A stretch of 64,000 nucleotides of DNA, from assembly GCA_014728035.1 (NCBI GenBank), contig WJMJ01000059.1, positions 310,001 to 374,000 on the forward strand, written 5' to 3'. This document shows positions 41,491 through 50,642 of the stretch, piece after piece. The position numbers and the translations under genes were made by a program. This DNA is from Promethearchaeota archaeon (GTDB taxonomy: Archaea > Asgardarchaeota > Thorarchaeia > Thorarchaeales > Thorarchaeaceae). The first letter of the stretch is position 1; the number at the start of each line of letters is the position of its first letter. The notes beneath the pieces are model-generated. The model saw only the letters and a program-made list of their open reading frames with translations. It searched no databases and was not told the origin of the DNA.

Positions 41491-43755
41491 ATGAGGTCAA
41501 GAACACGCGAGATACTTAGAATAGTATTTGGTATACTGACGATATGTCTGATTTTGATTATATTTGTATTAAGTGACCCTCCTTGGGATACACATGGATC
41601 TGGAATAGCCTTCTATTCTGTCCTGGCATTTCTGTCTGTAATTGCTACTGCTACAGCTCTTGGTAGAGTACGAATGGATGCGTCTCCAACTCACAAAATA
41701 ATGCTGAGTGGGCTGGCATTTCTGTCACTCCTCAATATTGGTGCTGCATTATTCAATTTCTTTGATGTATTTTCTGTAGGACATATTCGTTCATTTGGAG
41801 TATTCTTTGCCCTGCTTGAGCTAACTCTATTTAGCATTTTCATGTTGGTTGCAGGATGGTTTAACACTCACCGAGCAAAAGAAAATTCAATCTGGCGTTC
41901 GAAAAAATTCATTCCTATTTTGATTGTTGTGCTAATTTCATTATATACCTCTAGCTATCTTCTTACAATGAATCTCACACTTGATTTCATTTTCATTCCG
42001 TTTGGATATCTATTAGGAATCATTGCAATCGTATGTTTTCTTCTATCAGCTTATCTACATATCTCGCAACCTAATGGGCTTTCAGATAACGATCCAATAC
42101 GACTGCTCTTCATGAACATCCTATTTGTATTCGCATCAATTGTTATGCTAATCATTCTTCCAGCTCCAAGTTCGTTATGGGTTCTATCCCTTACATTTCA
42201 AGCCTCAGCTCTATTGTTTGCAAGTATTGCCATCGGCTACCCTATTCTTACTGACCTTGGCTTGAGTAAAAGAATGGCATATGGTCTCGTGATTGCAATT
42301 ATTTCTCTAATCATTCTTCCATTCGTTCTCTCTCATCTGATTGAGATATGGCTGCCATTGGTAGAATATGTGAATGTGGGGGTTTCCGTGATAGTTCATA
42401 GCGGCGGGGTTGTATTTACGCTTGTAATGGGATTCATATTATATATGAAAGCACGCGCAAAGGCAGCTTGGTATCATTCTCCCATTATCTTTCTTCTATT
42501 TTCATGGAGTATTTTTGAATCCTCTATAGTAATCTTCCACCTTTTGCCACAGTATTATGGAATATCTGAACCCTTGGTCCCTTATGTTGGAGGAGGTATC
42601 ATCTCTACAATTGCATTCTTGATTGCTATCAAGAAAATCCTTTCCACTTCCGAGAAACCTCCAAAAATATCAAAGATTGCTCATTTGATAGGGTATGCTT
42701 TTGTCATTGCCATAGTCGTAATTGGTGAAGTCATTCAGAATCAGCTATTTGCAATGTTTCCTTTCTTGATTGATGGCATTCTTGGTGGAATTGTTCTGTT
42801 AGCTCTTGCATATGTTTCAACGTTTGTAATGATTAGTTTCATACTGCTATTAGTTGCTGAATCCGGCCAGAAGGCGACATTTGAACTAGTAGCTGCAGGG
42901 TCTCAATCATTATGGATTGTTTCTCTACTTCTTCGTGTCAATTTTTCAGTTTGGACCGCAGGATGGTGGATGGCTGAAGCGGTTATAGGTGGTGCAATAA
43001 CAGTATTTCCATTCATTTTGACTTATTTCTACATTAGAGACATATCTTTAACCCAAAGGTATGAAAATCAAAGTAAGGTGTATGCACATCTGCTAAAAGA
43101 GGATATAGAATATCCACATTCACTAGCAATAGATGCAATTCATAAACTGAGTGGTGATCCTATACTCACCGATAGTAAGTTAGAAAGTCTATCTGAAGCA
43201 CTTGGTCAGATCTCTCATGCAGATGAGATGACTCGTGTTCTTCGTCTACTTATTGAATCTGATATATATGACAAACGTGATTTCGAATCAACTAATCTTG
43301 TGAATAGCATTCGTGACGCATTTGAACAACTCCAAGCATCTAATCCTCAAAGACGACTAGAATTGAAATTGGAATGTATTCCAGGTGAATGCTCTGTTAG
43401 GAGTGATCATCTTCTTTCAACCTCTCTATACTATTTAATGGATGGTATCGTTCAACGTGCAGAATTAATTACTACCTTTGAAGTTATTATTGACCAACAT
43501 CCAAAACAATCTGAAATGTGGAGCGTTCAAATCAAAGTAGATATGTCTGGGGAGACTCTTGAACAACGTCAGAATCTTCTGCGTAGATACATTATTTCTG
43601 TGTCTTCTGGGGGATATGAATTCTTATTGATGCGTCGATTGATACGAATGATCGGTGGCAAAATCAATATGGAAACTCCTTCGGATTCAGAATCAAATGA
43701 ACTTCTGTTTACTATATTACTTCCAATCGCAGAAGATGCAGAAAGTCCAATCTAG
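41491..43755 (+). CDS. Large membrane protein with degenerate histidine-kinase-like C-terminus
   Basis: 754 residues. About 500 N-terminal residues hold roughly 15 membrane spans. The C-terminal ~240 look like a histidine kinase: a DHp-like helix pair (KEDIEYPHSLAIDAIHKL) and an ATPase-like domain ending YEFLLMRRLIRMIGGKINM and LLFTILLP. The N box Asn is not found (LYYLMDGIVQRAE instead of NLxxNA), so ATP binding or catalysis may be lost. No response regulator is nearby. GGTGA lies eight bases before the ATG at 41491. Confidence 0.78.
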   Translation: MRSRTREILRIVFGILTICLILIIFVLSDPPWDTHGSGIAFYSVLAFLSVIATATALGRVRMDASPTHKIMLSGLAFLSLLNIGAALFNFFDVFSVGHIRSFGVFFALLELTLFSIFMLVAGWFNTHRAKENSIWRSKKFIPILIVVLISLYTSSYLLTMNLTLDFIFIPFGYLLGIIAIVCFLLSAYLHISQPNGLSDNDPIRLLFMNILFVFASIVMLIILPAPSSLWVLSLTFQASALLFASIAIGYPILTDLGLSKRMAYGLVIAIISLIILPFVLSHLIEIWLPLVEYVNVGVSVIVHSGGVVFTLVMGFILYMKARAKAAWYHSPIIFLLFSWSIFESSIVIFHLLPQYYGISEPLVPYVGGGIISTIAFLIAIKKILSTSEKPPKISKIAHLIGYAFVIAIVVIGEVIQNQLFAMFPFLIDGILGGIVLLALAYVSTFVMISFILLLVAESGQKATFELVAAGSQSLWIVSLLLRVNFSVWTAGWWMAEAVIGGAITVFPFILTYFYIRDISLTQRYENQSKVYAHLLKEDIEYPHSLAIDAIHKLSGDPILTDSKLESLSEALGQISHADEMTRVLRLLIESDIYDKRDFESTNLVNSIRDAFEQLQASNPQRRLELKLECIPGECSVRSDHLLSTSLYYLMDGIVQRAELITTFEVIIDQHPKQSEMWSVQIKVDMSGETLEQRQNLLRRYIISVSSGGYEFLLMRRLIRMIGGKINMETPSDSESNELLFTILLPIAEDAESPI

Positions 43756-43763
43756 CCCAATCG

Positions 43764-44609
43764 CTATGAGATATGTCTTTGGATAAGCTCGGTTATTAAC
43801 TCTGCAATCATAAGAGCTCCGGTTGAATTAAGATGAAGATAGTCCGCATGAAGCTGAAATCCGCTATCTTCAGCTATTCTATCCCATGATCGTCGTAACA
43901 AGTATCTCTTTAGCACTCCCTTTGCAATCTCAATGTATGAATCTCCGTATTCATAATTCGGACTGCTTGGGTTATCTTCTAGATATTTCTCCATTTCTTC
44001 ATGAAGTGCAAGATATTCTACTCCATGTTTCTGGGCAAGTTCCTTAATGGTGATACTATATGCCCGACTTTGTTTACACTCTGTTGAATCAAGATCTTCA
44101 CCAATTGTCGGTATTGAGAGAATGGCAATGAATGAATCTGTTTTTGTTTTTAGCTGCCTAATAATTTTCGAAAGATTTGATTTGAACCAAGCATGGTCTG
44201 GCTCTTGCGGTAGATTCATTCTCTTAATTGCACGACTTCTATTCTTTGGGGTCAGAGCGTCATTTGCATCATTTGTACCAATCAAGATTGTAACTACATC
44301 TGGATCGCAAGCAATAATTTCGTCTAATCGTTGGAGGAGATTCCATGTCAATTGGCCATTTATTCCTGCATTTATGAACTCGAATCTGGAATTGTTTAAT
44401 TCTCTCGAAACGAATTTTATGTAATTTTCTCCAATTCTTCCATGAGTTATACTATCTCCCGCAAAAACAATTACCGATTTGTTGCCCTTTTCCTTCTTCT
44501 TCAAATATTCACTTGGCGTATTATCTGGTTTTTTCGTTCCTTGATAAAATGCATTTAGTAGTGCAATAGACATGATGATACTGAAAAGGATTAACACAAG
44601 CTCTAGCAT
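43764..44609 (-). CDS. SGNH/GDSL hydrolase with N-terminal membrane span
   Basis: 281 residues. One N-terminal hydrophobic span (LVLILFSIIMSIALLNAF), then the four SGNH blocks: VFAGDSITHG (Ser), NAGINGQLTW (Gly), ILIGTNDAND (Asn) and LHADYLHLNSTG (Asp/His). Family roles include lysophospholipase, esterase and carbohydrate deacetylase; substrate unknown. The enzyme faces whichever side the single span dictates. Convergent with the histidine-kinase-like gene, eight bases apart. Confidence 0.9.
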   Translation of the reverse strand: MLELVLILFSIIMSIALLNAFYQGTKKPDNTPSEYLKKKEKGNKSVIVFAGDSITHGRIGENYIKFVSRELNNSRFEFINAGINGQLTWNLLQRLDEIIACDPDVVTILIGTNDANDALTPKNRSRAIKRMNLPQEPDHAWFKSNLSKIIRQLKTKTDSFIAILSIPTIGEDLDSTECKQSRAYSITIKELAQKHGVEYLALHEEMEKYLEDNPSSPNYEYGDSYIEIAKGVLKRYLLRRSWDRIAEDSGFQLHADYLHLNSTGALMIAELITELIQRHIS

Positions 44610-44778
44610 CAGATTTTCCTTCCTTGCTTTTTCATGTCAAAATAATTTACCAACAGCAATGCAGAATCAATCTCTTTTGAATGTAATGTCTTACTTTATT
44701 AGAGAATTCTATAAATAACACTCCTATCATTGTCAGAAACAAACATTTGATATTGTATTTTGTAAAGGTTCAATTACC

Positions 44779-46089
44779 TTGACTGATCATTCTCCAAAGG
44801 CTTTGTGTCCAAAATGTGGCAAGCTAGTTCCATCTCAAGAAGTTGTTGACGCAGGATGTGTGTATTTAGAACATAACTGTCCTCAACATGGAACCTACAG
44901 AAACCTAATTTCTACCGATAGTGAATATTGGGAATGGTCAAGATCCTATGACCGCCCTGGCACACAACCTGTTGTATGGTCCTCAACTATAGAAAAAGGA
45001 TGTCCTCATGATTGTGGTATTTGCCCTGATCACGAACAGCATAGTTGTGTTGGAATTATAGAGATAACTGGAAAGTGTAACCTGCAGTGTGATGTCTGTT
45101 TTGCAGCGAGTCCATTTGGCAATCATGTTTCCTATGATTCTATTGTTGATATGATTAATGCTTTTGTTTCATACGAGAGTCAACCAGAAATCCTTCAGCT
45201 TAGTGGTGGTGAACCAACATTACACCCCGATTTGGTTGAGATTGTAAAATATGCAAAATCTCTTGGAATTGGTGATGTCACTATCTCTACTAATGGCATT
45301 AAACTGCTTGATGAAGATTTTAGTCGAGAACTTGCAAAGGTTGACCCAGTCATCTATCTACAGTTTGACACTTTCAAACCTGAGGTATCCAAAATGATGC
45401 GATGCCGAGACTTGATAGATGAAAAACAAAGAGTTGTTGAGATTTGTAATGAATTTTCAATGACCACGGTTCTTGTTCCCACTATTGTAAAAGGATTGAA
45501 TGATGATGAAATCGGTGACCTAGCTAGATATGCTCTATCACAGGAAAAGGTGTTTGGCATCAACTTCCAGCCGGTTGCCTTTACAGGACGTACGACATTG
45601 GAAGATGCCCGTTCACTTACTATTCCAGAAGTATTGAAAAAACTGGAAGAACAGTCAGATAATTTATTCAAAACCTCTGATTTTCGTCCAATTCCCTGTC
45701 CACATGCACACTGTACTGCAATATCGTATTTTCTTGCAGAAGAGAGCGGGTTTTCACCGCTTGCAGAATTAGTTGCTATTGATGACTATATTGACTATGC
45801 TCGAGATCGAACTTTGGTAAGTGAAGCAATCCTAAAAGAAAAGGCATTTGAGACCCTCTTTTCTTCAAGTGCTGTTCCGGGTACAGAAAAGAATCTTGAA
45901 GCTTTTTGCGAAGCATGCGGAATTGCTATTCCCAATCTCAGTGGAAATATAGTGAAGATGATAGCAGTTCATGCCTTCATGGATCGTCAAACATATCAAT
46001 TAGAACGAGCGAGAAAATGTTGCATTCATGTGATTCAACCAGATGGGAGGATGATTCCTTTCTGCAATTTCAATCTCTTTCACAGATAA
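44779..46089 (+). CDS. Radical SAM enzyme, Tes/MJ0619-like family
   Basis: 436 residues. An N-terminal zinc-ribbon region (CPKCGKLVPS, then NCPQHGTY) leads to KGCPHDCGICPDHEQHSC and the radical SAM CNLQCDVCF (4Fe-4S, SAM). LQLSGGEPTLHPDL binds SAM. The C-terminus has CCIHVIQPDGRMIPFCNFN. This order matches the family of tetraether-lipid synthase Tes, which couples lipid chains, and of many relatives with unknown substrates; lipid coupling here is not shown. TTG start with AGGTT upstream. An ArsM-like methyltransferase follows 21 bases later. Confidence 0.87.
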   Translation: MTDHSPKALCPKCGKLVPSQEVVDAGCVYLEHNCPQHGTYRNLISTDSEYWEWSRSYDRPGTQPVVWSSTIEKGCPHDCGICPDHEQHSCVGIIEITGKCNLQCDVCFAASPFGNHVSYDSIVDMINAFVSYESQPEILQLSGGEPTLHPDLVEIVKYAKSLGIGDVTISTNGIKLLDEDFSRELAKVDPVIYLQFDTFKPEVSKMMRCRDLIDEKQRVVEICNEFSMTTVLVPTIVKGLNDDEIGDLARYALSQEKVFGINFQPVAFTGRTTLEDARSLTIPEVLKKLEEQSDNLFKTSDFRPIPCPHAHCTAISYFLAEESGFSPLAELVAIDDYIDYARDRTLVSEAILKEKAFETLFSSSAVPGTEKNLEAFCEACGIAIPNLSGNIVKMIAVHAFMDRQTYQLERARKCCIHVIQPDGRMIPFCNFNLFHR

Positions 46090-46110
46090 GTGGTTTGGGA
46101 GTGTGATAAG

Positions 46111-46893
46111 ATGTATGAGAAGGAACTTGGTCAGTGTTGTGCAGATTTCTATAATCATCCGGTAGTAAAGCACCTCCTTGATGGTGTATTTCATCCGGGT
46201 GGAGTTGCTCTTACGAAACTAATGGCAAAGGAGATGGGTATTGATTCTACTTCACGAGTTCTTGATATCGCCTGTGGAGATGGCATGAGTGCTGCTTTTC
46301 TGGCAAAGACACTGAAATGCCATGTCACTGGGATTGATGTAGGTTCTGATATGATTAGACAGGCAATAGAGAGGTCTCAGAATATGGGTGTTGGTGATTT
46401 GACAAACTTTCAGACTTCTCTTGCAACCGAACTTCCATTTCGGACTGGATATTTTTCCGCTGTCTATAGTGAGTGTGCACTTTGTACATTTCCTGACAAG
46501 GAAACTGCGGTGTCAGAAATCCTTAGGGTCTTGGCTGAAGATGGAGTTGTTGGAATCAGTGATGTTGTAATCTCTGATTATGATTTACTTGATACTGATT
46601 TACAGGGTCTATTTGGACAAGTTTCCTGTATTGCTGGTGCTTTATCAGCTGAAGATTATATCTCACTCTTTAAGAATGAAGGTTGTCGACTTCTAACGAC
46701 CTCTAATCATAGTGAACAACTTGAAGTGATGGCTAGACAAGCAGTTGGCAAAGCAAAACTCTCTGTAAGTCTTAGTTCTATTGATTCTGATATCAAAGAG
46801 AAATATAGGACCGCTTTGGATTTATTGGAATCTATTATATGTCAAATAAAAGATGGCGTTATCGGCTATCACATCTTCATCTTTCAGAAATAG
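46111..46893 (+). CDS. SAM methyltransferase, ArsM-like
   Basis: 260 residues. Motif I reads VLDIACGDGMSAAFLA; VTGIDVGSDMI follows. Cysteines occur where arsenite methyltransferases place theirs: CGDG, SECALCTF and VSCIAGAL. A Cys pair in the start (GQCCADFYNHPVV) is also notable. The substrate may be arsenic or another soft metal or metalloid, or a small molecule; this is inference. GGGAG lies nine bases before the ATG at 46111. It should be cotranscribed with the radical SAM enzyme. The 3' end overlaps the convergent methyltransferase by 17 bases. Confidence 0.83.
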   Translation: MYEKELGQCCADFYNHPVVKHLLDGVFHPGGVALTKLMAKEMGIDSTSRVLDIACGDGMSAAFLAKTLKCHVTGIDVGSDMIRQAIERSQNMGVGDLTNFQTSLATELPFRTGYFSAVYSECALCTFPDKETAVSEILRVLAEDGVVGISDVVISDYDLLDTDLQGLFGQVSCIAGALSAEDYISLFKNEGCRLLTTSNHSEQLEVMARQAVGKAKLSVSLSSIDSDIKEKYRTALDLLESIICQIKDGVIGYHIFIFQK

Positions 46894-47551
46894 ATCTCTT
46901 TCTGAAAAGGCATTCATAAAACAGGCCAGAATAGATTAGATTCTCACTAACTAATTCAAACATATTTGAGGCTATTTCTCTTACAGGAACTGAATATGTT
47001 TCTTCATTCCCTCCTAGCTTGGTGGATAAGAAGATAGCAAGTGGATTGAAAACCTCTAACATCCCATCAAACTTTTGGCAATCCAGTAACATCACGAGTC
47101 CATCCGTTTTCAATACTTTTCTAATCTCTTTCAACACGGTCGGTGAATCTGGAATTATTGATAGAGAATATGTGGAAACAACAAGGTCGAACTCATCTCT
47201 CAAGACCTTGGTCATCTTTTTTGCATCTACTAGCTTCAGACTGATGTCATGCCAATTATTTTCCTTAATTCTCTTCTTAGCTCTCGCTAACATCTGTGGA
47301 GTGTAATCTATTCCGACTATCTCTTGATAATCTGGATAACGCTTAATCAAATGAGAGAAATTAGCTCCAGTACCACATGCAACATCAAGCATCTTGGGTG
47401 AAGTTAGACCTGGAAGTCGCTCGAACGCCTCAGTTCGCCATTTTGATAATCTCACTCCCAATATCTTGTATATTCCAAGAATGATCTCATATCTTCTAGC
47501 GGTTTCACTATAGATCCGTCTAATATCCTCATTTCTGATTGATCTCTTCAA
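46877..47551 (-). CDS. SAM-dependent methyltransferase (UbiE-like)
   Basis: 224 residues from a TTG start. Lead-in RRIYSETARRYEIILG, motif I MLDVACGTGANFSHL, then VGIDYTPQMLARAKKR, FDLVVSTYSLSIIPD and LKTDGLVMLLD. Substrate unknown; the profile is that of quinone or lipid-type methyltransferases. It lies 11 bases after the longin-like gene on the same strand, so it is probably the last gene of that operon. Confidence 0.87.
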   Translation of the reverse strand: MKRSIRNEDIRRIYSETARRYEIILGIYKILGVRLSKWRTEAFERLPGLTSPKMLDVACGTGANFSHLIKRYPDYQEIVGIDYTPQMLARAKKRIKENNWHDISLKLVDAKKMTKVLRDEFDLVVSTYSLSIIPDSPTVLKEIRKVLKTDGLVMLLDCQKFDGMLEVFNPLAIFLSTKLGGNEETYSVPVREIASNMFELVSENLIYSGLFYECLFRKRSISER

Positions 47552-47562
47552 TCATGCCATCT

Positions 47563-48285
47563 CTATTCGATTTTGTGGACTGTTGATGAGAAACAATGGA
47601 CTATACCATAAGTGTGCAAGAACTTCACAGTGGTTTCTATTAATTTGGTGTCATGCGTTTTTAGTTTTTCATCTGCTAATATTTCCGAAGGATGTTTTTT
47701 CTCCTCCAAGATATCACATAATCTAACAAGATCGTCCATTGGGAGATTAAGCATATCTTTCATAGGGGATAAAAGAAAATAATTTGCAAATAGCTTGTTT
47801 CCCTTCCACCTCTCATTCTGATGGGATGCTAATTGGAAAGTATGTTTCTCGTCCCAAATGAAGACATCATCTTGTTGTGCGAATATTGTTCTTCCACTCT
47901 TTGCAATAATCTCATCCAATTTTGCTGTACGTTCACTGGTAATCTCACCAATATCATCCAGAAACCCCTCGTCTTCAATGATATCTCCAATTTTTTGCAA
48001 TTCTTGTCTAGATCTATTGAAGAATTCTGAACTGGCATCATCTGTTAGAAGTACAACTAAGCTATTTTCTGTTCGAACGTAAACCAAGTCATATGCTCGG
48101 AATCTTATTGTGTCCAAGGCTCCGTCTTCTTCTAACCCCAAGCTCAAACCAACATTCTCGATTGCTGATAGAAGCCCTCCAAATAGTGCATCGTCGATTT
48201 GCAGTTTTCCAGTCCCGACGTGCGCAATTGGCAATCCACTCTTATGGATTACAAACAATTCATTTATGCCTTTGACTTTACTCAT
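47563..48285 (-). CDS. Longin/roadblock-like domain protein with C-terminal helix-turn-helix-like region
   Basis: 240 residues. The first ~110 have the Asgard longin/roadblock pattern: INELFVIHKSGLPIAHV, helix DDALFGGLLSAIENVG, then strands to NSLVVLLTDD. A middle helical part and a C-terminal helix-turn-helix-like end follow (DDLVRLCDILEEKKHPSEIL, TVKFLHTYGIVHC). The same two-part layout occurs at the tail of the giant surface protein at 52522. The start directly follows the stop of the methyltransferase-like gene. Confidence 0.75.
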   Translation of the reverse strand: MSKVKGINELFVIHKSGLPIAHVGTGKLQIDDALFGGLLSAIENVGLSLGLEEDGALDTIRFRAYDLVYVRTENSLVVLLTDDASSEFFNRSRQELQKIGDIIEDEGFLDDIGEITSERTAKLDEIIAKSGRTIFAQQDDVFIWDEKHTFQLASHQNERWKGNKLFANYFLLSPMKDMLNLPMDDLVRLCDILEEKKHPSEILADEKLKTHDTKLIETTVKFLHTYGIVHCFSSTVHKIE

Positions 48286-49293
48286 TTAGTTCCCCTCTTT
48301 TTCTGCAATTATCCAATTATCTCCAATAGTTTGTATTATGAGTCCATAAGTTGCAAAGACTCTCTCAATGTAATCACGGTCAAGTGGTTGTGGATACCCC
48401 TCAATAGTCTGCATCAAAATATACGCTGGACTACTCAGTGTTTCACCTTGAGGGAGTATTGGATCATTTGTAATTATCTTAGCTCCCGGTCGTAAGTATG
48501 ATGAAACGATTTCAACACGATTCTCAAGAGTGTCATGATCATATGCAAATAGTTCCTCTCCATAGATTAAATCCAAGTGTGCATCAATACTTCTTCCAAG
48601 GAGATCTGTTGTCAATTTCTCAAGTATTGTACTTTCAGACGAGAGTCTAAGAACCGATGTTAATGGTGAGAGCCATCTATAGTTCTGCATGAAAAGATGA
48701 ATCCGTTTTGGAGAGAGTATGTCTTGTATCTGTTTTAGTGTATATGGTAAACCAACATCTGCGAAAGCAGCTACACCAACCTCGGTTGGATTCTTAGGAG
48801 CAAATGATTTCAGAAGAACTGCTCGTCCTTTCTCTGTTAGTGTGCTACTAAATACTGACTCCAATACTATTCTTGGAACTTGGTCTAATTCTACATTTTG
48901 ACCTCTGAGAGCAGCTGGCAGATATTGAGCACAGTCATAATAGAAGTTTGTAAGAACCGTACCAATATCCTCAGGTCTAATTGGGGACGTCTTTACTTCC
49001 TTGATCTGATAGATTCCATCTTTCTCTTGTAAAATATCCTCTTCTTTCATGAGTCTCAATATTTGATTTAACAATGGAATATTGGTATACTCATATTCTT
49101 TGGCTAAATCCTCTGGTGCCATTGGTTTAGATAAAGACACCATCCATCCTTCTGACAGAATCGTATTGATAATCAATCGAAGAGCGATTTCTTCTGACTC
49201 TTTATACTCTGCATATGCCTGTCTAAGGTCCGAATCAGTTAGATACTTTCCAACTTTTAACAGACCAAATTTTGTTCCTCTAAATCGCTCCAT
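48286..49293 (-). CDS. O-methyltransferase-like protein with winged-helix start, possibly inactive
   Basis: 335 residues. Residues ~35-100 form a winged-helix/dimerisation domain (MAPEDLAKEYEYTNIPLL, LKEEDILQEKDGIYQI-like) as in O-methyltransferases. The rest resembles a methyltransferase: HLDLIYGEELFAYDHDTL and VSSYLRPGAKIITNDP match the later motifs, but the Gly-rich SAM loop (motif I) is not recognisable. It may be a regulator that kept the fold. It overlaps the DUF547 gene by one base and abuts the longin-like gene. Confidence 0.65.
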   Translation of the reverse strand: MERFRGTKFGLLKVGKYLTDSDLRQAYAEYKESEEIALRLIINTILSEGWMVSLSKPMAPEDLAKEYEYTNIPLLNQILRLMKEEDILQEKDGIYQIKEVKTSPIRPEDIGTVLTNFYYDCAQYLPAALRGQNVELDQVPRIVLESVFSSTLTEKGRAVLLKSFAPKNPTEVGVAAFADVGLPYTLKQIQDILSPKRIHLFMQNYRWLSPLTSVLRLSSESTILEKLTTDLLGRSIDAHLDLIYGEELFAYDHDTLENRVEIVSSYLRPGAKIITNDPILPQGETLSSPAYILMQTIEGYPQPLDRDYIERVFATYGLIIQTIGDNWIIAEKEGN

Positions 49294-50024
49294 TACTTAA
49301 TGCTCTCCGATTCGTTAGTTAGATTCAGTGACCAATCATAATCGATGTATTTAATCTCTATCTCTTCTCTGTTTTCTTGAATAAATCTCTGTTTATCCTC
49401 ATCAATATATTGCATAATAAAATCAATCATTGATTCACCATTTTGCTTAAAGTCGTCTTCATACCACTTGAATATCATACTTAGAAAGAGTATGCATTCT
49501 TCTTGGTCGAGTTTCAGACCTTTTGAACTTTTCAAATACAATTCAGTTGCTTGGTCTAGTTCATCATCAAGATTCTCTGCACTATACAAACCATCTTTCA
49601 GAGCAGGACACCCTTGTGATGAACAATTTAATGCAAAGTGAATTCTTGGGTCTTGGAACTCTTTTCTGATTTTATTCTCAATATCTCGCAGAGTATACTT
49701 CTTCCCGCCCACAACGAATTTCTGTAATGCAAAGAACCTAACCCGTTGAATCCAGCTACTATTACCTTCTTCAGCATATTCTGGGTCGTTTTTCAATTTC
49801 TTAACAACACCAGCAATCGAAAGAGCATTATAACAATTAATCCAGAAGGCAAGTTGTTCATTTTTTGTTTCTAGTTGCTTGGTATCGAATTCTTTCAATG
49901 ATTCTGCATATTGTACAATTGCAGCATCTCCCATAAGAGCAAAATAGTCAATATTGCCATCAATACCTCGATATCTCTCCAATATGCCCTGAAGTGTTTG
50001 AGACAGCATTCCTTTGTTTTTCAT
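49293..50024 (-). CDS. DUF547 protein
   Basis: 243 residues. Family blocks: AFWINCYNALSIAGV, DPRIHFALNCSSQGCPAL, LSMIFKWYEDDF and the ending IKYIDYDWSLN. DUF547 is widespread and of unknown function; the Cys and His in the conserved block hint at an active site. There is no signal peptide, so this one is cytoplasmic. It heads the unit of four genes running down to 46877; its stop overlaps the next start. Confidence 0.85.
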   Translation of the reverse strand: MKNKGMLSQTLQGILERYRGIDGNIDYFALMGDAAIVQYAESLKEFDTKQLETKNEQLAFWINCYNALSIAGVVKKLKNDPEYAEEGNSSWIQRVRFFALQKFVVGGKKYTLRDIENKIRKEFQDPRIHFALNCSSQGCPALKDGLYSAENLDDELDQATELYLKSSKGLKLDQEECILFLSMIFKWYEDDFKQNGESMIDFIMQYIDEDKQRFIQENREEIEIKYIDYDWSLNLTNESESIK

Positions 50025-50107
50025 TTTCAGACCTCAGAAAAGTTTCATTTGGTTGAACTATTATTGAAAATAATTGGACGATCAACCAGAATGGTTGATC
50101 CTTTAGA

Positions 50108-50476
50108 CTATAAACCCCATTTAGACCAATCAAGAATCATTATCAGGAAGGTTATGCCGCCCAACACGACTTTGAGTGTATTCAGAAAGTCACCGAGTTG
50201 TGGAACTGAAGCCATCGCATCTGGGAAGAATGGGAGTATACCCATGAACAATAAAATCAATCCGATTGCGATTAGCCAAATCTTGCCATTTAGCATCTCT
50301 ATGTCTGTTTCAAGAAATGCTACAACAAGTGTAATCATCGCGACTATAATTTTCACAATACTAAGGGGGATTCCCGGAATAGCTTGAGCAATTTCGGGTA
50401 TCAAAGAAATAGCTCCAACAATAATCAAAGTTATTCCATTGATCCACATCCACGCTTTGGTTCCTAACAAATTCAT
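50108..50476 (-). CDS. Small four-span membrane protein
   Basis: About 122 residues with four hydrophobic spans and no recognised family. The ATG at 50476 is preferred over a TTG at 50488; a TATA-like GTTTATTA lies about 50 bases upstream. A near copy of the TTAAC-N4-GTTAA palindrome ends 13 bases before the ATG, nearly the same position as at msrB. Confidence 0.65.
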   Translation of the reverse strand: MNLLGTKAWMWINGITLIIVGAISLIPEIAQAIPGIPLSIVKIIVAMITLVVAFLETDIEMLNGKIWLIAIGLILLFMGILPFFPDAMASVPQLGDFLNTLKVVLGGITFLIMILDWSKWGL

Positions 50477-50489
50477 TTCCAATACCAAC

Positions 50490-50503
50490 TTTACAATAGT
50501 TAA
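50490..50503 (-). promoter_or_regulatory. TTAAC-N4-GTTAA-like palindrome upstream of the small membrane gene
   Basis: TTTACAATAGTTAA, 13 of 14 bases identical to the msrB copy. It ends 13 bases before the ATG at 50476. Confidence 0.5.
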
Positions 50504-50642
50504 TTTACGATGGTTACAATCCGTAATAAACCTTTGTGAAAAATGTCTATCAGAATATTATGCTGTTCTTTTTGGGATTATCTTGACTCATATCAGATTC
50601 TTTTTTCTATGCGTTTGTATAATCTTCATAGTGGTGCAAGTA

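Noticed and set aside
50439-50642. N-terminal extension of the membrane protein at 50643
   Set aside because: It crosses the promoter and start of the divergent gene, and GGTG supports the ATG at 50643.
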